Source: Epichloe hybrida (taxonomy: Eukaryota; Ascomycota; Sordariomycetes; Hypocreales; Clavicipitaceae). Taken from it: a DNA stretch of 64,000 nucleotides. Both the position numbers and the translations under genes were made by a program. The stretch covers positions 310,001 through 374,000 of the forward strand of contig JAFEKR010000023.1 of NCBI GenBank assembly GCA_019022495.1, written 5' to 3'. Under the pieces are notes generated by a model, which saw only the letters and a list, made by a program, of their open reading frames with translations, did no database searches and was not told where the DNA came from. This document shows positions 11,943 through 25,300 of this stretch, piece after piece (position 1 is the first letter of the stretch; the number at the start of each line of letters is the position of its first letter).

Positions 11943-12190
11943 AATATAGAAGACTTCCCTTCTATAAAAAAGGAAGGATTCGCGAGATAGAAGCTTTTTC
12001 CCTTCTATAAAAAGGAATTAATTACGAATAAAGAAGCTTTTCCCTTCTATAAAAAGGAATTAATTATAGCTATAGAAGACTTCCCTTCTATAAAAAAGGA
12101 AGGACATGCAAAAAGGAAGCAATTCCCTTCTATAAAAAGGAATTTCAGTATAATATAGAAGCTTTTCCCTTTTATAAAAAGGAAAATAGA
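11943..12190 (+). repeat. Six ~42-bp leader repeats with a hairpin, element C1
   Basis: Each copy carries TTCCCTTCTATAAAAAGGAA, able to form a short AT-rich hairpin with a TTCC/GGAA stem. The array lies between the 5' LTR and gag. The same array, also six copies, is in C2 at 43745-43984. Confidence 0.75.
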
Positions 12191-15100
12191 TACCAAAGGA
12201 AAGGGAAAGGGACTTGTTATCCCTAACCCTAGTGCATAAGAGGTTTTAAATAACTAGCTAAAAGAGCAGGCTATTAAGCAACAAGCAACTATAGACTAGT
12301 TATTAGAGAAGCTAGAAAGCCTATCTATAACTATAAATAGTTATATAGAGGGTGTGGAATCTAATAAGCCCGCTAGTTAGCAGCAAGATTAGCAGCCTAT
12401 TTAAGAAAATCAAGCTAAATCTAGCTCTGTATAAGTAACCTTTAATAATTTAATTATTAAGGAATTTAATAAAAGGGTTTATAGTTTTCTAGAGACTGCT
12501 AGGCTTAAAGGAGCCGAAAATTTCGAATAATAGAAATAAGCCCTAACTATCTAATTTAGAGCTTTAGGTATGCCTAATTTTCTAGATAATCCGGAGAGTT
12601 CTAGGGCGCTAGGGGATCCGGATCAAGCTATTATCCTTATGTTATTAAGGGATAGTTGTACGGAAGGACCCTAAGCCGCTATAACTTGGCAAAAATCACC
12701 TGAAGAAGCCTATAATTTACTTGTAAGGTAATATTCACATAGCGTTGAAATCCAGAGGGGGTCCCTATACTTAGAATTTTATAACCTGAATTTTTAAGAG
12801 TTTAAGGGGACTTTAGAATCCTTTAATACAGTCTTTAATAATCTACTAGCTAGATTATTAATTTCTAGGGTCCTAATTGCTCCTATAGATCAGGTTAATT
12901 AATATCTTCAATCCCTAAAATTAACCTTCCCTCAGTGGGCTAAGAGGCAACGATTTAGCATGCGCACAAATAGGGCTATAGGGGCTCCCCTAGAAGCCCT
13001 AAATCTTTAATTTTTGATAGCAGACCTTCTAGCAGAACAGAGGGATAAATCATCTATAGTATCCAAAGCCCTGAATTATAAGGCTAAAAACCTTAAAAAA
13101 GGGGCTAAGGATAAAGACAAAGCCCCTAAGGATTAGAAGAAAAAAGGAGGCTCTAAAGAAAATAAAGGCTCTTCTAATCCTAATTCTTCTTCTAATAAGA
13201 AGAAGAAGAAGAAGCAAAAAGGTCAAAAATCAGATAAAAAGGATAATAAAGAGACCTCTAGAGAGGGATCTTTTATACTAGGAAATTACAACCTTTCTAA
13301 CAGTGCTCTTAAACCGTACAAGAAGCCTAGCCTTCATAAGACTAGTTATAAGAGCTCTAGTAATAGTAGCTCTAATTCTAGCTCTAGTAAATCAGATAAT
13401 AAAAATTAAGAAATTAAAACCTTAAATGGTTTTAATTATTACAGTAAAGACATAAAAAAGGCCCTATTATATAATACAGGTTTAACTATATATATTATTA
13501 ATTCTAAGGAGGTCTTTAGGGATTATACCCCTTATAAAAAGGGGGAATCTAACCCTATTATAACTAGTAGTGGCCCTATTTACGCTAAGAGTCACGGTAG
13601 TGCTGTTTTTAAGGTCTTATATTAAAAGAATCCTAATAAATATAGGACCTTAGTGCTTAAAGATACGCTATATTTTCCTTAGCTTAATATTAATATAGTT
13701 AGTGGACTTACGCACTATATATCTAGTGGTTGCCTCATAAAAAACCTACTTTATCTTAAAGATAGGTCTTATATTACAACCTTAGATATAGAAAAACATG
13801 GTTTTTTCTTTCACGTTAAAAACCAATCTACGCTAAAGTTATCTAAAGGGCCCTGTAATAACTCTCATTATATCTAACCTTTTACCTACGCCGCTTTTAA
13901 GGGTTATAGTTACCCTATAGAGGTTTAAATTCCCTCTAAAAAGCCAGATTAGGCTTCTGATTTAGACGAAATTAACGAAAATAATAATAATATTAAAGAA
14001 ATCGTACGGGATGATTTAGAGAAATTAGTCCCTTCTTCTTTGCCTATAGCCCTAGGTTAGGTCCCTTATAAATCTAAGGAAATAGATTTAGGGGTGTTAG
14101 AGGGCCCTAGTGGAGGAAAAGGGTCCCTAATACCTCTCCAAGAGGCCTGTGGTTCTTAAGGGGCCTAGCAGGGGACTAGTAAAGAGGGCCCTAGTCTAGA
14201 TCCTAATTCAGACCCTAAGGATCTTTAATATCAACGGTTGTTAGAACTAGCTAGCCTATGGCATGTATAATTAGGGCACCTAGGTCTTCCTTTGCTAAAG
14301 AAAACTAGCCTTATAACTAAAGGAATCCCTGATTTTTCTAAAATTAAGGATAAGGACTTTAGATGTATTACTTGTGATCAATCTAAGGCAGTTAGAAGAC
14401 CTAGGAAATTAGCTATCCCTGACCCCCCAAGAGCTCTAGATCGAATAGAGGGGGATACGCTAAAAATCAGCCCCATGCCGTATAATAAGCAGTCAATTTG
14501 CTTATTTCTAGTTGATTGAAAGACTAGATATAAGTGGGTTATCTTATTACCTAATAAGGAAGGCCTAACTATTTATAAGGCTATTAAAGGCTTCTTTAGA
14601 GGGCTTAAAAATCAACTAGGTTAATATCCTAGGCATCTTCACTTTGATAGGGGCTAGGAAATTGATTCTAGTTATCAAGCTTGGTTAAATTCTAAAGGGA
14701 TTAAATTTACGACTTCTAGTCCCTATATCCATGAGCAAAATGGATTAGCAGAGCGTTCAATTCGTACTATTCTAGATCGATTAAGGGCTACTATCTAGTG
14801 GGCAAAATTACTGTTATTTTTATAGTGTTTTGTATTACCCGCAGTTATTAACCTTGTTAATATAACTACTAATACCACTAAGGATAAAAGCCCTAAACAA
14901 CTATTATCTAGGGAGCTAAATCAGCCTTATACAACTAATATTAGTAGTATTAGAGCTATAGGATCTTATTGTAAGGTTCTAATCCCCCTGGAAAAACAAC
15001 CTAAAGCCTAGAAGTTAGCAGCTAGGACTATCCCTAGAAGACTTTTAGCTACACTAGGTTCCAACACCTACCTAGTGTACATCCCCTCTAAAAGGCTAGT

Positions 15101-17150
15101 TATAAAGACTAGCTTTATTAAGATTATAGAACCTATAGGCCTTATTTCTAAAGGCTTACCTAGGATTTCTATAGGGGATAACCCTTTAGAGGGGGAAAAT
15201 AATCTAGAAAATAAAAATCAATAATATCTAGACTAAGGTTCAAAGGATTATCCTATAGACAAAATAGGTATCCCTATAGGTTAAGAAAAAACACCTATAG
15301 GCCCCGAAGAACCCCCTAAAGGCTTAATTCTAGCGAATCCTATATAGGCGTAGCCTATAACTTAACTAGGAAATTAGATTTTGACTTCGGACCTTGATTT
15401 TGATAAAATTATTGATTTCAACCCTAATATTAACCCTATGGATGTTAATATTAGTTCCCCTTCTTCTCTAGATTTTATAAAAGAAATCTGCTTTAAGGTA
15501 TGGGAGAAGCTAAAGGAAAAGAATCCTATTAGCCCTAAGCCTAAGACCTAGAAGCAGGCTATATCTAGCCCTGACAGGGATAAATGGATAGAAGCCACGT
15601 ATAAGAAATACGAATAGCTTCTAAAGGCTAGTACTTTTAAATTTATAGGGAAAGATTAAATCCCTAAGGGCTAAAAAGTACTAAAGAATAGGCTTATTTA
15701 TAAGCTTAAAAAGGATAAAGAAAATAATCCTTTAAAATATAAGGCTTGACTCGTTGCTAAGGGATTTATGCAAATTAAAGGCCTAGATTACCTAGAGACC
15801 TTCACTGCCATAAGCATTCCCCCTAGCTAGAGGATTTTACTAGCCCTAGCGGCTTGGAATAACTAGGAAATTAAATAAATTAATTTTATAGGAGCTTTTC
15901 TTAATAGTAAGCTATAATAATAGATTTATATAGTTATTCTAGAAGGGTTTATTAAATTCCTTAAGGTAAATCCTAAACTAGCTAAATTAGCTAGAAGTTT
16001 TGGCTAGAAACCTTCTAAAGACTAAGTAATTTTATTATAGAAGTCTTTATATAGCCTAAAATAAAGCTTAAGGGAATGGTAATAAGCGCTAATATTAGTG
16101 CTTAAATCCCTAGGATTTAACCCTTTAATATCTAACCTAGCTATTTTCTTTAATCCTTTAACCAAAACCTTTATTATTATGTACGTTAATGACTGTCTTC
16201 TAATTAGACTACATTTATCTTATATCTAAAGGCTTAAAAAGGAACTTCATAAAGTCTATCTAATAGAAGATAGAGGGCTTGCTGAATTCTTCTTAGGGGT
16301 TTAAATTGTACAAGATAGGCCTAATAGAATACTGAAAATTTATTAATCTTAGTATATATTAGAAGCCTTAAAACGATTTAATATGCTAGATAGTAAGCCT
16401 ATTAGTATACCTCTTTAGCTAGGCGTTTTAGCTACGCAGATAACTAAGCTTTTAATAGCTAGTGAAATCAAGCTTTATCAGTGTATTATAGGGACTATAA
16501 TGTACCTAATATTGCTTACAAGGCCTAATACAGCCTTTACGCTACAGTGGTTATTTACTACACTAGCTAGCCCTTATATAGAACACCTAAAAGCAGCTAA
16601 AAATCTGCTAAGGTATCTATTAGGGACTAGATTCCTTGCTATTATCTATAGGGGAGACCCTAAAGGTTTAGTTAGCAAAAGCCTAATAGGTTATTGCGAT
16701 AGTGATTTTATAGGGGATAAAAAGACCTCAAAATTAACCTATACTTATCTATTTAAGCTAGCTAGCGGACCTATTAGCTAGAAATCAAAGAAAGCTAGTA
16801 CAATAGCTCTATTAACACTAGAAGCTAAAGCTAATGCTATCTGCGAGACCTTCTGGGAGCTTTAGTGGCTTTAGGGCTTATTTAAGGAGCTAAAAACCCC
16901 TATTTCTCCCCCTATCCAGATATATTACAATAATTAAGGCGCTATAACTACTGCTTATAACCCTGCTTTATATAGTTATATAAAGCATATATTACTAAAG
17001 TTTAACTATATTAGGCAATAGGTTTTAGAGGGTTTAGCTAAGATCGAATATCTAGATACGAAGTTAATGCCTGCAGATAGTCTTACAAAACCTCTTTCTA
17101 GACCTCTTTATCAGGCTTTTATTAAGCTTTTAGGGCTTAATAATTATTAA
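12191..17150 (+). pseudogene. gag-pol of copia C1, broken
   Basis: Readable in pieces on the plus strand: gag and a Lys/Ser-rich region to ~13400; protease near 13473 with YNTG where DTG is expected; GAG-pre-integrase and integrase at 14230-15000 (the stretch at 14292-14519 stays open and has CITCDQSK); linker; reverse transcriptase with YVND at 16182-16193 instead of YVDD; and the RT/RNase H joint open at 16500-16781 (TRPNTAF). It ends GLNNY-stop at 17150. Many in-frame TAG and TAA codons stand where Gln or Trp is expected. Confidence 0.85.
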
Positions 17151-17360
17151 ACCAACAACTAATTCCCTTCAACAAGGAACCAAAAACAACGTTAAAAAGG
17201 GAGCTATATTTAACAATAGCTAGGAATTCAAAAAGGGGGCTTTTTTTTATATTTTCCTGTTTTTCCCTTTATCTGTTATTATCAAAAGTTATTGATTTTT
17301 CCCTATAGTCTCTTTATACACTTCTAATTGCTTTTAAATGTAATTCTTTTGTAGAGGGGG

Positions 17361-18186
17361 TGTTAAAAATAAGACCTATTTTTAGCCCTTTTTTCTAGTT
17401 AAAGAACCTTCTTATTACTAGCTTGCTTTGCAAGTCTAATAGCTGCACTACAGCTGTTAATGGTCGCGAGGGTAGCTATTAATAGCTGCGTCGCAGCTGT
17501 TAACAGCTGTGACTAACCGTGTGGATAACTAATTAGTTAATTGTGTTGTAGCTGCAAGTGTAGCCATAACCACACCACTAGTAATTAGGTAAGCTAGGGT
17601 AACGTAAGCTAGGGTGACGTAAGCAGGTTACCCTACACATAACTTACCCTATAGCTATCTTTAACAACGATTTTCTCTTTATCTAGAGGTTATATAAAAG
17701 TTTCACATATAGCAAATTAAAGCTTAAAGATAGGGCTTTCTCTTTATATAAGGTTATTTTTTGGACTAAAAGTTAGTGCATACGGGTTACTAGCTAGTAT
17801 AGTAGTGAGTTGATTTTTTGGTTTTTGCATACAAATGAATTTTGCGGAAAATCAAAAGTGGCCCGTAAGACCTCGTTAGCGGCCTAGATCCACTAATACA
17901 GTTAGTAGGTCTATAAGAGGAAGAAGATCTTTTTAACTAGCTAGATAGCTAGTCCTCTTAACTAATAACAGCCGCATTGCCTGTACAACATATCTAAAAT
18001 TAATTCTATTGCTTTATAAGATATTATAAAAGTGATCTAGATTGAATTCTATTAGTTAATAACTGCCACAACCTTCCGTTGCGTTGCGTTGATTGATTTA
18101 ACGTTGCAGCCCTATTGGTCCCCGACCGTAGAGCTTGCACCCGTACAGCTGTTGCCAGCTGGCAACTAGCTCCCTACATTTCAATA
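17361..18186 (+). repeat. 3' LTR of C1
   Basis: 826 bp, the same length as the 5' LTR. It holds the intact 16-bp palindrome at 18151-18166, followed by TSD ACTAT. Confidence 0.92.
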
Positions 18187-18645
18187 ACTATAGGGGTATA
18201 GATCCCTTGCGTATTATTATCTTATCCCTATAGCTACTCTCCTAGAGAATTACCTTTTCTCTTACTACATGTATATTATATATAAGTAACCTATCCCTTT
18301 ATCTATATAGTTATCTAGTTAGTTAAGATAAAGCCTTTAAGGGCCTTATTAGGTAATGCCTTTATAAAGGTATTAGCTAGGTTATTCTCTTTATTAATCT
18401 ATTAGATCTTATAGAGTTCTTAGTGTTTATATAACTATTAAAGAGCTATAATATTAATTATTAGGTATTTCTCTTTTATTATACTAAGCTTAATAAGGCA
18501 CTTATATAAGGAGTATAAATCTATATATATAATAACTAGGATCTTTAGGAGCTTTAGTTAGTTAGTAACTAGGTTTAGGGTTATAGTAATTACATAAGCT
18601 ATATTAATACTAGCTACTATACTATAAACTTCTAAGGTAAGCATA

Positions 18646-18847
18646 TGTGAGAACAAAGGGATAGCTAGGCAAGAGGTATAGGGGCGTTTGTATATTAACT
18701 AAAGCTTGCTAGGTCTAAGTGTGTTATGCGTGTAAGTCGCTAACTTATAGCTAGTGACTTACTAGTATTATATAAACCTAGCCCTAGGGCGTAGTACGCT
18801 TGCCTAGTAGTGTGCTAATACGCTAGTATTATAAGTAAGGCCTTATA
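18646..18847 (-). repeat. LTR of D, left copy
   Basis: 202 bp; plus-strand ends are TGTGAGAACAAAG and GGCCTTATA. Confidence 0.8.
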
Positions 18848-18899
18848 ATTACCCCCTTACTTTTAGCTAGGCTTCTAAATAGCTTTTAGTAAGTACTAT

Positions 18900-21800
18900 A
18901 TAGCTATTTACTAAGTAGTAGCTATACTAAAATAATAATAAATAATATTAGTATTTAAGTATAAATTTACTTATAACTCCTTATTATATTACTAACTTTT
19001 CCCTTTCTTATCTATAGTAAACTTTTCCCTAAATACTATTATATTATTAGTTACTATAACTTTACCTTTACTACTTACCTTATTATTAAAATAGAATTAG
19101 ATAAGGAAAGCGTTAAGAGTGTTATTATTATAGCTATCCCTAATATCTATTTAAGAGAATGTTCCTATATACATTATCTACGCATAGGTTATGTAAACTT
19201 TAAGAAGAATCCTCTAGCTAAGCCTAATATCCCTTAGATTAACTATTAATTCCCTAGCACGCTAACCGCTATTATAAAAAGGAAATATTTAAAGCATTAT
19301 ATCTAGTGTGTTAAATATAGTAATACTTATAAGATAGTAAGTATATTATATTCTTTACTCTTTTAGTCCCTAATTACCTATATCTCTTTAGGTAATACTA
19401 ACTATATAAGGGGATTTTCTAGATTTTCTTACTACCCTTAATTAGGTAAAAACTTTAATAAATACCCTAAGCAATTAGAACCCTAATAACCCTAATAATT
19501 ATATATTTTCTAAGGTAACTTACTACTATTTTAGCACCTATTATCTAAACCTTATTTTAGGGTTTAATTACGCTAATATAGCTTATTATGTTTCCTTTAG
19601 TTTAACTAAGGCTACTAAGGTCTATTAGGTATATTTTATTATATATTCTCTAGACCTTTACTTACTCCCTAGGTAAGCTGCTTTAGCTATATATAATTAG
19701 TATATTATTTCGCGCTAGTAACTTTTAGTTACTATATATCCTACCCTTACCCTAGGGATTATAAGTTATTACTTCTCCTTTACTACCTATTTACTAACTT
19801 TTATAGCTAAACTACGCTATATATTATAATTCCTAGAAGAGAAAAATAACTTTATAGCTATAATATTATAATCTAGGATTTATACCCTAGGGGGTAGTAA
19901 AGCACTAGTTTTTCTAGGTAATAAAGGTAATGGTTTAGGAGGATAAGAGTAAGGGTACTAAGTACCTCCTTTATAATAGCGTTATTTTAATATATAAGAG
20001 GGTAACTATAGAAGGGTTTCCTATAAGACTCCCCTCCTTATAAGTATCTTTTCTTTTATTATTTAGTAAATAGTTTAATAAGGGTTTTAATTAGAGTGTA
20101 ATAGTAGCTAATAAGGCTAGGCCTTTTTTATAATTACCTTATCCCTTATTACTTATAACTTACTTATATCTTACTATACTTTCTACTTATTTTACTTTAA
20201 TAGAAAGCTTAAATTATATATTAAGTGCTTTCTATATCTTCTAATACTACCTATTAATTATATTTACTTAGCTAGCCTTTCTATTTTACTAGGTATTTAT
20301 TACCTTTATATATCTTCCTATAATCCCTAACTTCTTTAACTTTAAACTTATTATTATTATCTTTAAGGTGTAGTATTAGCATATTCTTATCTAGGGTATC
20401 TTCCTAGTGATTCTATAGCTCTAATAGGCTAATATAAAATATATTATATAGTTAGCTATACTTATTAGGTAGTGCTAGTTAGTATGCTTATTTACCTATA
20501 GTATTAAGTATTTAAAATAGCCTAATAAATCTTAGGTTTAGCTTTTATTTTATATTCTTAAGCCTAATATTTTTTACTAATAGTAGTACTAAGTCTTCTC
20601 TTTTTAAGGTTATTAGCTAATATCTCTAGTTATAGTACTTTACTTATACTTTAGTAGCCCTTACCTAGTTATATACTAGTTTCTCCCTAACCTTATATAG
20701 CTTTTTAATATATATATAAGCCTTTAGGACCTCCCCCTTTATACTCTTACCCTTAAGAGTAAGGTAAAACTTAGGTAAATAGCCTATAAGAGTATAATTA
20801 GGGGAGTAGCTTATTATTCTATTAATAGTATTATTATATATAAATTAGGCTATTAGAAGTAGCTTTAGCTATAGTTATTAGTTCTCTTTAATAAAATATT
20901 ATAAGTAATGCTTAAGTACCTAATTTATCCTCTCTATTTACCTATTAGTTTAGGGGTAAAATACTATTAAAAGCCTTTACTTTATATATAACTAGTAATA
21001 TATCTCTAACTAGAATTAGCTTATAAATACTAACCCTCTATTAGATATAATACTCTCTAGTGCTTTAAATTATAACTTAATCTCCTTATAGAATAACTTT
21101 ACTAATTTAGCTATATTAATTATAGTCTTTATAAGAAGGAAAATAAAGTACTTAGTAAATTAGTCTATAATTACTAGGATTATATTAGTTTCTTACTTAC
21201 CTAGCTATACTAGTAGTAAACCTATAATAAAGTCTATTAAGATCTTTACCTATAGTTACCTTAGTATTAGTAGTAATTTAAGGCTTCTATAGGGGTAGTG
21301 TTATCTTACTACTATATACTAGTATACTCTATAGCTAGATATATAGTCTAAAATAGCTTTACTTATTACTAGCTACTAATAGTAATATTTTAGTAGCTTT
21401 AGAGTATATTTAGTCCTAAAGTAACTTACTAATAGATTATTATAGTATAGCTATAGAAGCTCCTATTATAAGATAGGCTCCTATAGAATAACTACCTAGT
21501 CTTTATATATTAGGAGGCCCCTTATACTATATAACTATAGACTAGCTTTTCCCCTCCCTTTTACTTAGGAGTTAACCTTATCTTTATGCTTTTATAAATC
21601 TAGATCTTAGTCCTATACCTTTTATAGTAGTTATACTAATAGTTTATTTACTATAGATTAGTAAGGATTTAGTAATATAATAGCCCCCTAAATTACTTAT
21701 ACTATACTAATATCTTAAATATATACTACCTTCTCCTTAAAATTACCCTTATTTAGCTAACCTATTACTAAATTTATAGTAGCTAACTAGCCTTTTACCT

Positions 21801-24800
21801 AGGTTACTCTTACCTTAGTAAGTTCTAAGACTAGTATTATACTATAACTTCTTTAATATATTAGTACTTTTTCTTTTACTATATAGATATTTACTATTTT
21901 CCTTTAAAGCTCTAGTAGGAGTGCCTTATTTAATATAGGTTTACTCTTATAATTAGACCTTCTTAATAGTATATCTATAGGGTTACTTTTCCTTAGTTTA
22001 TACTTAATTATAAAATAAAAAGGGTAAAGGAATATATACTATTATACCTATCTTCTATTTAGCTTCTATTACCTTATAAAGGTTTATAGGTTATAATAGT
22101 TTAATAGGACCTCTATAGGTATCTCTATGCCTTTAATATAATATTACTAGTATTTAAATAACTTTAATATAGTAAGTAGCTTTTAATTAGCTATACTATA
22201 GTTATATTTAGTATTTATAAACTTCCTTAACTAAAAGGCTACTAGATACTAATAGCCCTTATTATCTTACTAAGATAGGATTCCTGCTATTATAAAAATT
22301 AAGGTATTTATCTTAATACACACTGCCTAACTTAGGTTATAGTATTAGAGTAAAGGTGCTTACTAAAAGGTATCTTTTAGCTAGTTAAATACTAACTACT
22401 CCTTTTCTTTAAATATAAACTTTCTAGTCTAGATACTATTTTAACTACCCTTTATTAACATATAAAGAGGTGCTATAATTCTAGAGTATTTATAAATAAA
22501 CTATTAGTAGAAGTTATAGAACCTAAGAAATAACTATATATTCTTAAAACTTATTAGCTTCTTTTATTCTCTAATTATATTAACCTAGTAAGTATTTATT
22601 AATATCCTATTAATAAAGAGAATAAACCCTAGGAATTTTACTAATTCCTTATAAAAAAAGCACTTAGAGGGTTTTATATATAACTTTACTAACCTTATAT
22701 ATTTAAGGACTTACTTAATATATTTAGTATACTCCTTCTTTATCTTAGAGAAGATTAAGATATTATCTAGATATACTATATAAATAGTATTAACTAGCCT
22801 ATATAGCGCTTTATAAATATAACTCTAGAAAGTAGCTAGGGTATTTATTAACCTAAAAGGTATTATAAGGTACTTATAATGCCTATAATACATGTGAAAA
22901 GCTATCTTTTACTTATTGCCTTCTTTAATATAAATTTAGTAGTATATATTCTTAATATTAATCTTAGAAAAGAAATAGGCCCCTTAGTATTAATTAAGGA
23001 TCTCTAAAATTAAAGGGAGAGCGTAGTGATTCTTCTATGTTACCTTATTAAGCCCTTAATAGTTAATATATAGCTAGAGCGTTTTATTTTTCTTTAGTAT
23101 AAATAGAATAGGCGTGCCTACTAGGCTCTTTAAGGGTCTTATCTAGCCTTTCTTTAGGTTATTATTAATATATTCCTAGAGCTCTCTAAGCTTACTTTAG
23201 GAGAGAGGATAGATTAGTCTGTATAGGGGTGTAGCTCCTAGTATAAGATTAATTATATAGTTAGTTAACTTCTTTAATAGGAGGCTCCCTACCTTATCTA
23301 ATATAAATATATCTTTAAACTTATGTAGTTTCTCTAGGATATCTTTAATAGTTCTATGTGCTCTTGCCTTCTCTTTATCTTTAAGAGAGATAAACTTATT
23401 CTTTAACACGCTTATAATAGTATATATAATTATCTTATTATGTGTTACCTTTATAAACTTATAGGGAGTTAGTAGTAAAAAGGCTACCTTTCTTTTTTTA
23501 AACTACTATTCTTATAAGTATAAGTAAAGATATATATATTCTTCTATAAGTATATGTATTCTAATTAATATAGGGCTTCCCTTTACTCTTAGGTCCCTAT
23601 TAATAGCTATATATAGTAACTTAAGATCTTTCTCTTTACCTTATAAATCTTTAATTATAATAGGCACCTTATAGATACTATATTAGGGGACTATTAGAGC
23701 CTTTATTACCTTTAAGATAGGTGCTATAGCCTTAGCCTAATTAAGCTTATAAGTTTATATAAATTAGGCGTTTATAATATTAATCTTAGCGTAACTATTA
23801 AAATCCGCTGCTATTTTAATATCTTTATACCTATGAATAGTAACTAGTATATAGAATTAGTGTCTTATTAGTATCCTAATATCTAAGGTAAAGGTAAGGG
23901 CTTTTACTTTTACCTCTAGGAGTTTTCCTAGCTCTCTTACTAGTCTTTCCTTAGCTTATTATAATTATAAATAAGGTACTCTATACTACTATAATTAAAG
24001 CACTATTTTCTTCCTTATAGTCTATTATTATTTAGATAGGTAGCTAAGGTCTTTTCCTTATCCTTATTCTTATCTCTTTAGTCCTTATTTAGCTAATACC
24101 CTTATAGGGAGTTATATCTTTAGTGTTAAGCTGCCTTATATAGCCCCTTCTCTTCTAAATTATTTAGCTTTCGCTTATTCTTTAATATTACCTCCTAGAA
24201 TCGCTAGGTAAGTTATATAATATCTTCTTATATTAGACTAGTAATATTCGTATATAGGTTAATATAATCTTATAAGTTAGGAAGTAATTTTATAAAGAAT
24301 ATAAAAGTATAGGTCTTTTCTAGAGTGTGTTCTAGGTGTTTCTCTAGTAAATCTAAGTAAATACTAAACTTAATAAGACTCTAGCTCTCCTTTTACTTTA
24401 TGTTTTCTAGCTATATAGCTATTTATATATTATAACTTACGGAGTCTTTAAGTAGTATAAGGGTCTAGTCTTAGAACTTATCCTAGTTATCCTTAGGATA
24501 ATCCTAACTATTAGCTAGTTATTCTTTAATATATTAGTCCTATCTAGCCTAATAGTTTATATATATATAGTTAAGTGTAAAGAGAATCTTTTAGTTATTC
24601 TAGTAATACTTTTTCTTTACCCCCTTAAAGGTATAGTTAAGGTTATTAAGCTATATCTTATACTTCTATAAGTTTATAAGGTATTAGAGTTTTATAATAT
24701 TTTAGACCTTAACTTCTTAGCTACTAAGGCTTAAGGATAAGCTATCCTTTTAGCCCCTTTTTACTAATTCTCTATAAGATTATATTAAGTTAGTAAGCTT

Positions 24801-24950
24801 CTTTTCTTAATCCTATAGTTCCTTAAGTTACTTAAGCTAGGTAATTTACTCTCTAATTACTACCTTTTCTATCCTTATAGTAAAGAATATAGCTTTAGAT
24901 AAGGTTATAGAATATTATATATCCCTAGCTATAGTGTTACTATTATCTAG
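18900..24950 (-). pseudogene. Gypsy-type gag-pol of D, broken
   Basis: Minus-strand fragments are recognisable. 23197-23409 stays open and reads like the Gypsy segment before the first RT motif (KLHKFKDIF ... GATPLYRLIYPLS, where relatives have a hydrophobic GTTPPFGPLY-like stretch). Near 22750-22775 the RT active site reads YLDNILIFS, Asn in place of the second Asp. The rest is full of stops. Outer limits are approximate. Confidence 0.75.
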
Positions 24951-25044
24951 CTAATCCTAAGTAATATATAGTATAGTTTTAGTAGATTAGGTTATTCTTC
25001 CCCTTATATTACTTTTAGGTAGCTAGTAGAAGAAGCTTTAGAAT

Positions 25045-25300
25045 TATAAGAATAAAGGGATAGCTAAGTAAGAGGTATAGGGGCGTTTGTATATTAACTA
25101 AAGCTTACTAGGTCTAAGTGTGTTATATATGCGAGTCGCTAACTTATAGCTAGTGGCTTGCTAGTGTTACGTGGACCTAGCCCTATAACGTGGTGCGCTA
25201 GCGGGGTGCACCCGTGTTGTGAGTGGGGCCTCACACCTAGGGCGTGGTGCGCCTGCCTAGTAGTGCGCTGACGCGCTGGTATTGTGAATAGGGCCTCATA
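25045..25300 (-). repeat. LTR of D, right copy
   Basis: 256 bp; it ends GGGCCTCATA and is followed by TSD GCATA. Confidence 0.8.

Larger units (their letters stand above)
11063..18186 (+). mobile_element. Ty1/copia element C, copy C1 (nested in B)
   Basis: 7124 bp with two 826-bp LTRs (11063-11888 and 17361-18186) beginning TGTTAAAAAT and ending ATTTCAATA in the 3' copy. TSD ACTAT at 11058-11062 and 18187-18191. A polypurine tract GTAGAGGGGG (17351-17360) abuts the 3' LTR and fixes the plus orientation. The left LTR is more AT-rich than the right one. Confidence 0.92.
18646..25300 (-). mobile_element. Ty3/Gypsy element D (nested in B)
   Basis: LTRs at 18646-18847 and 25045-25300, TSD GCATA at 18641-18645 and 25301-25305. 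Orientation is minus: a G-rich tract (AAGTAAGGGGGTAAT on the minus strand) abuts the left LTR, and the polymerase reads on the minus strand. The right LTR is longer (256 against 202 bp) and keeps GC-rich segments that the left one lacks. Confidence 0.85.
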
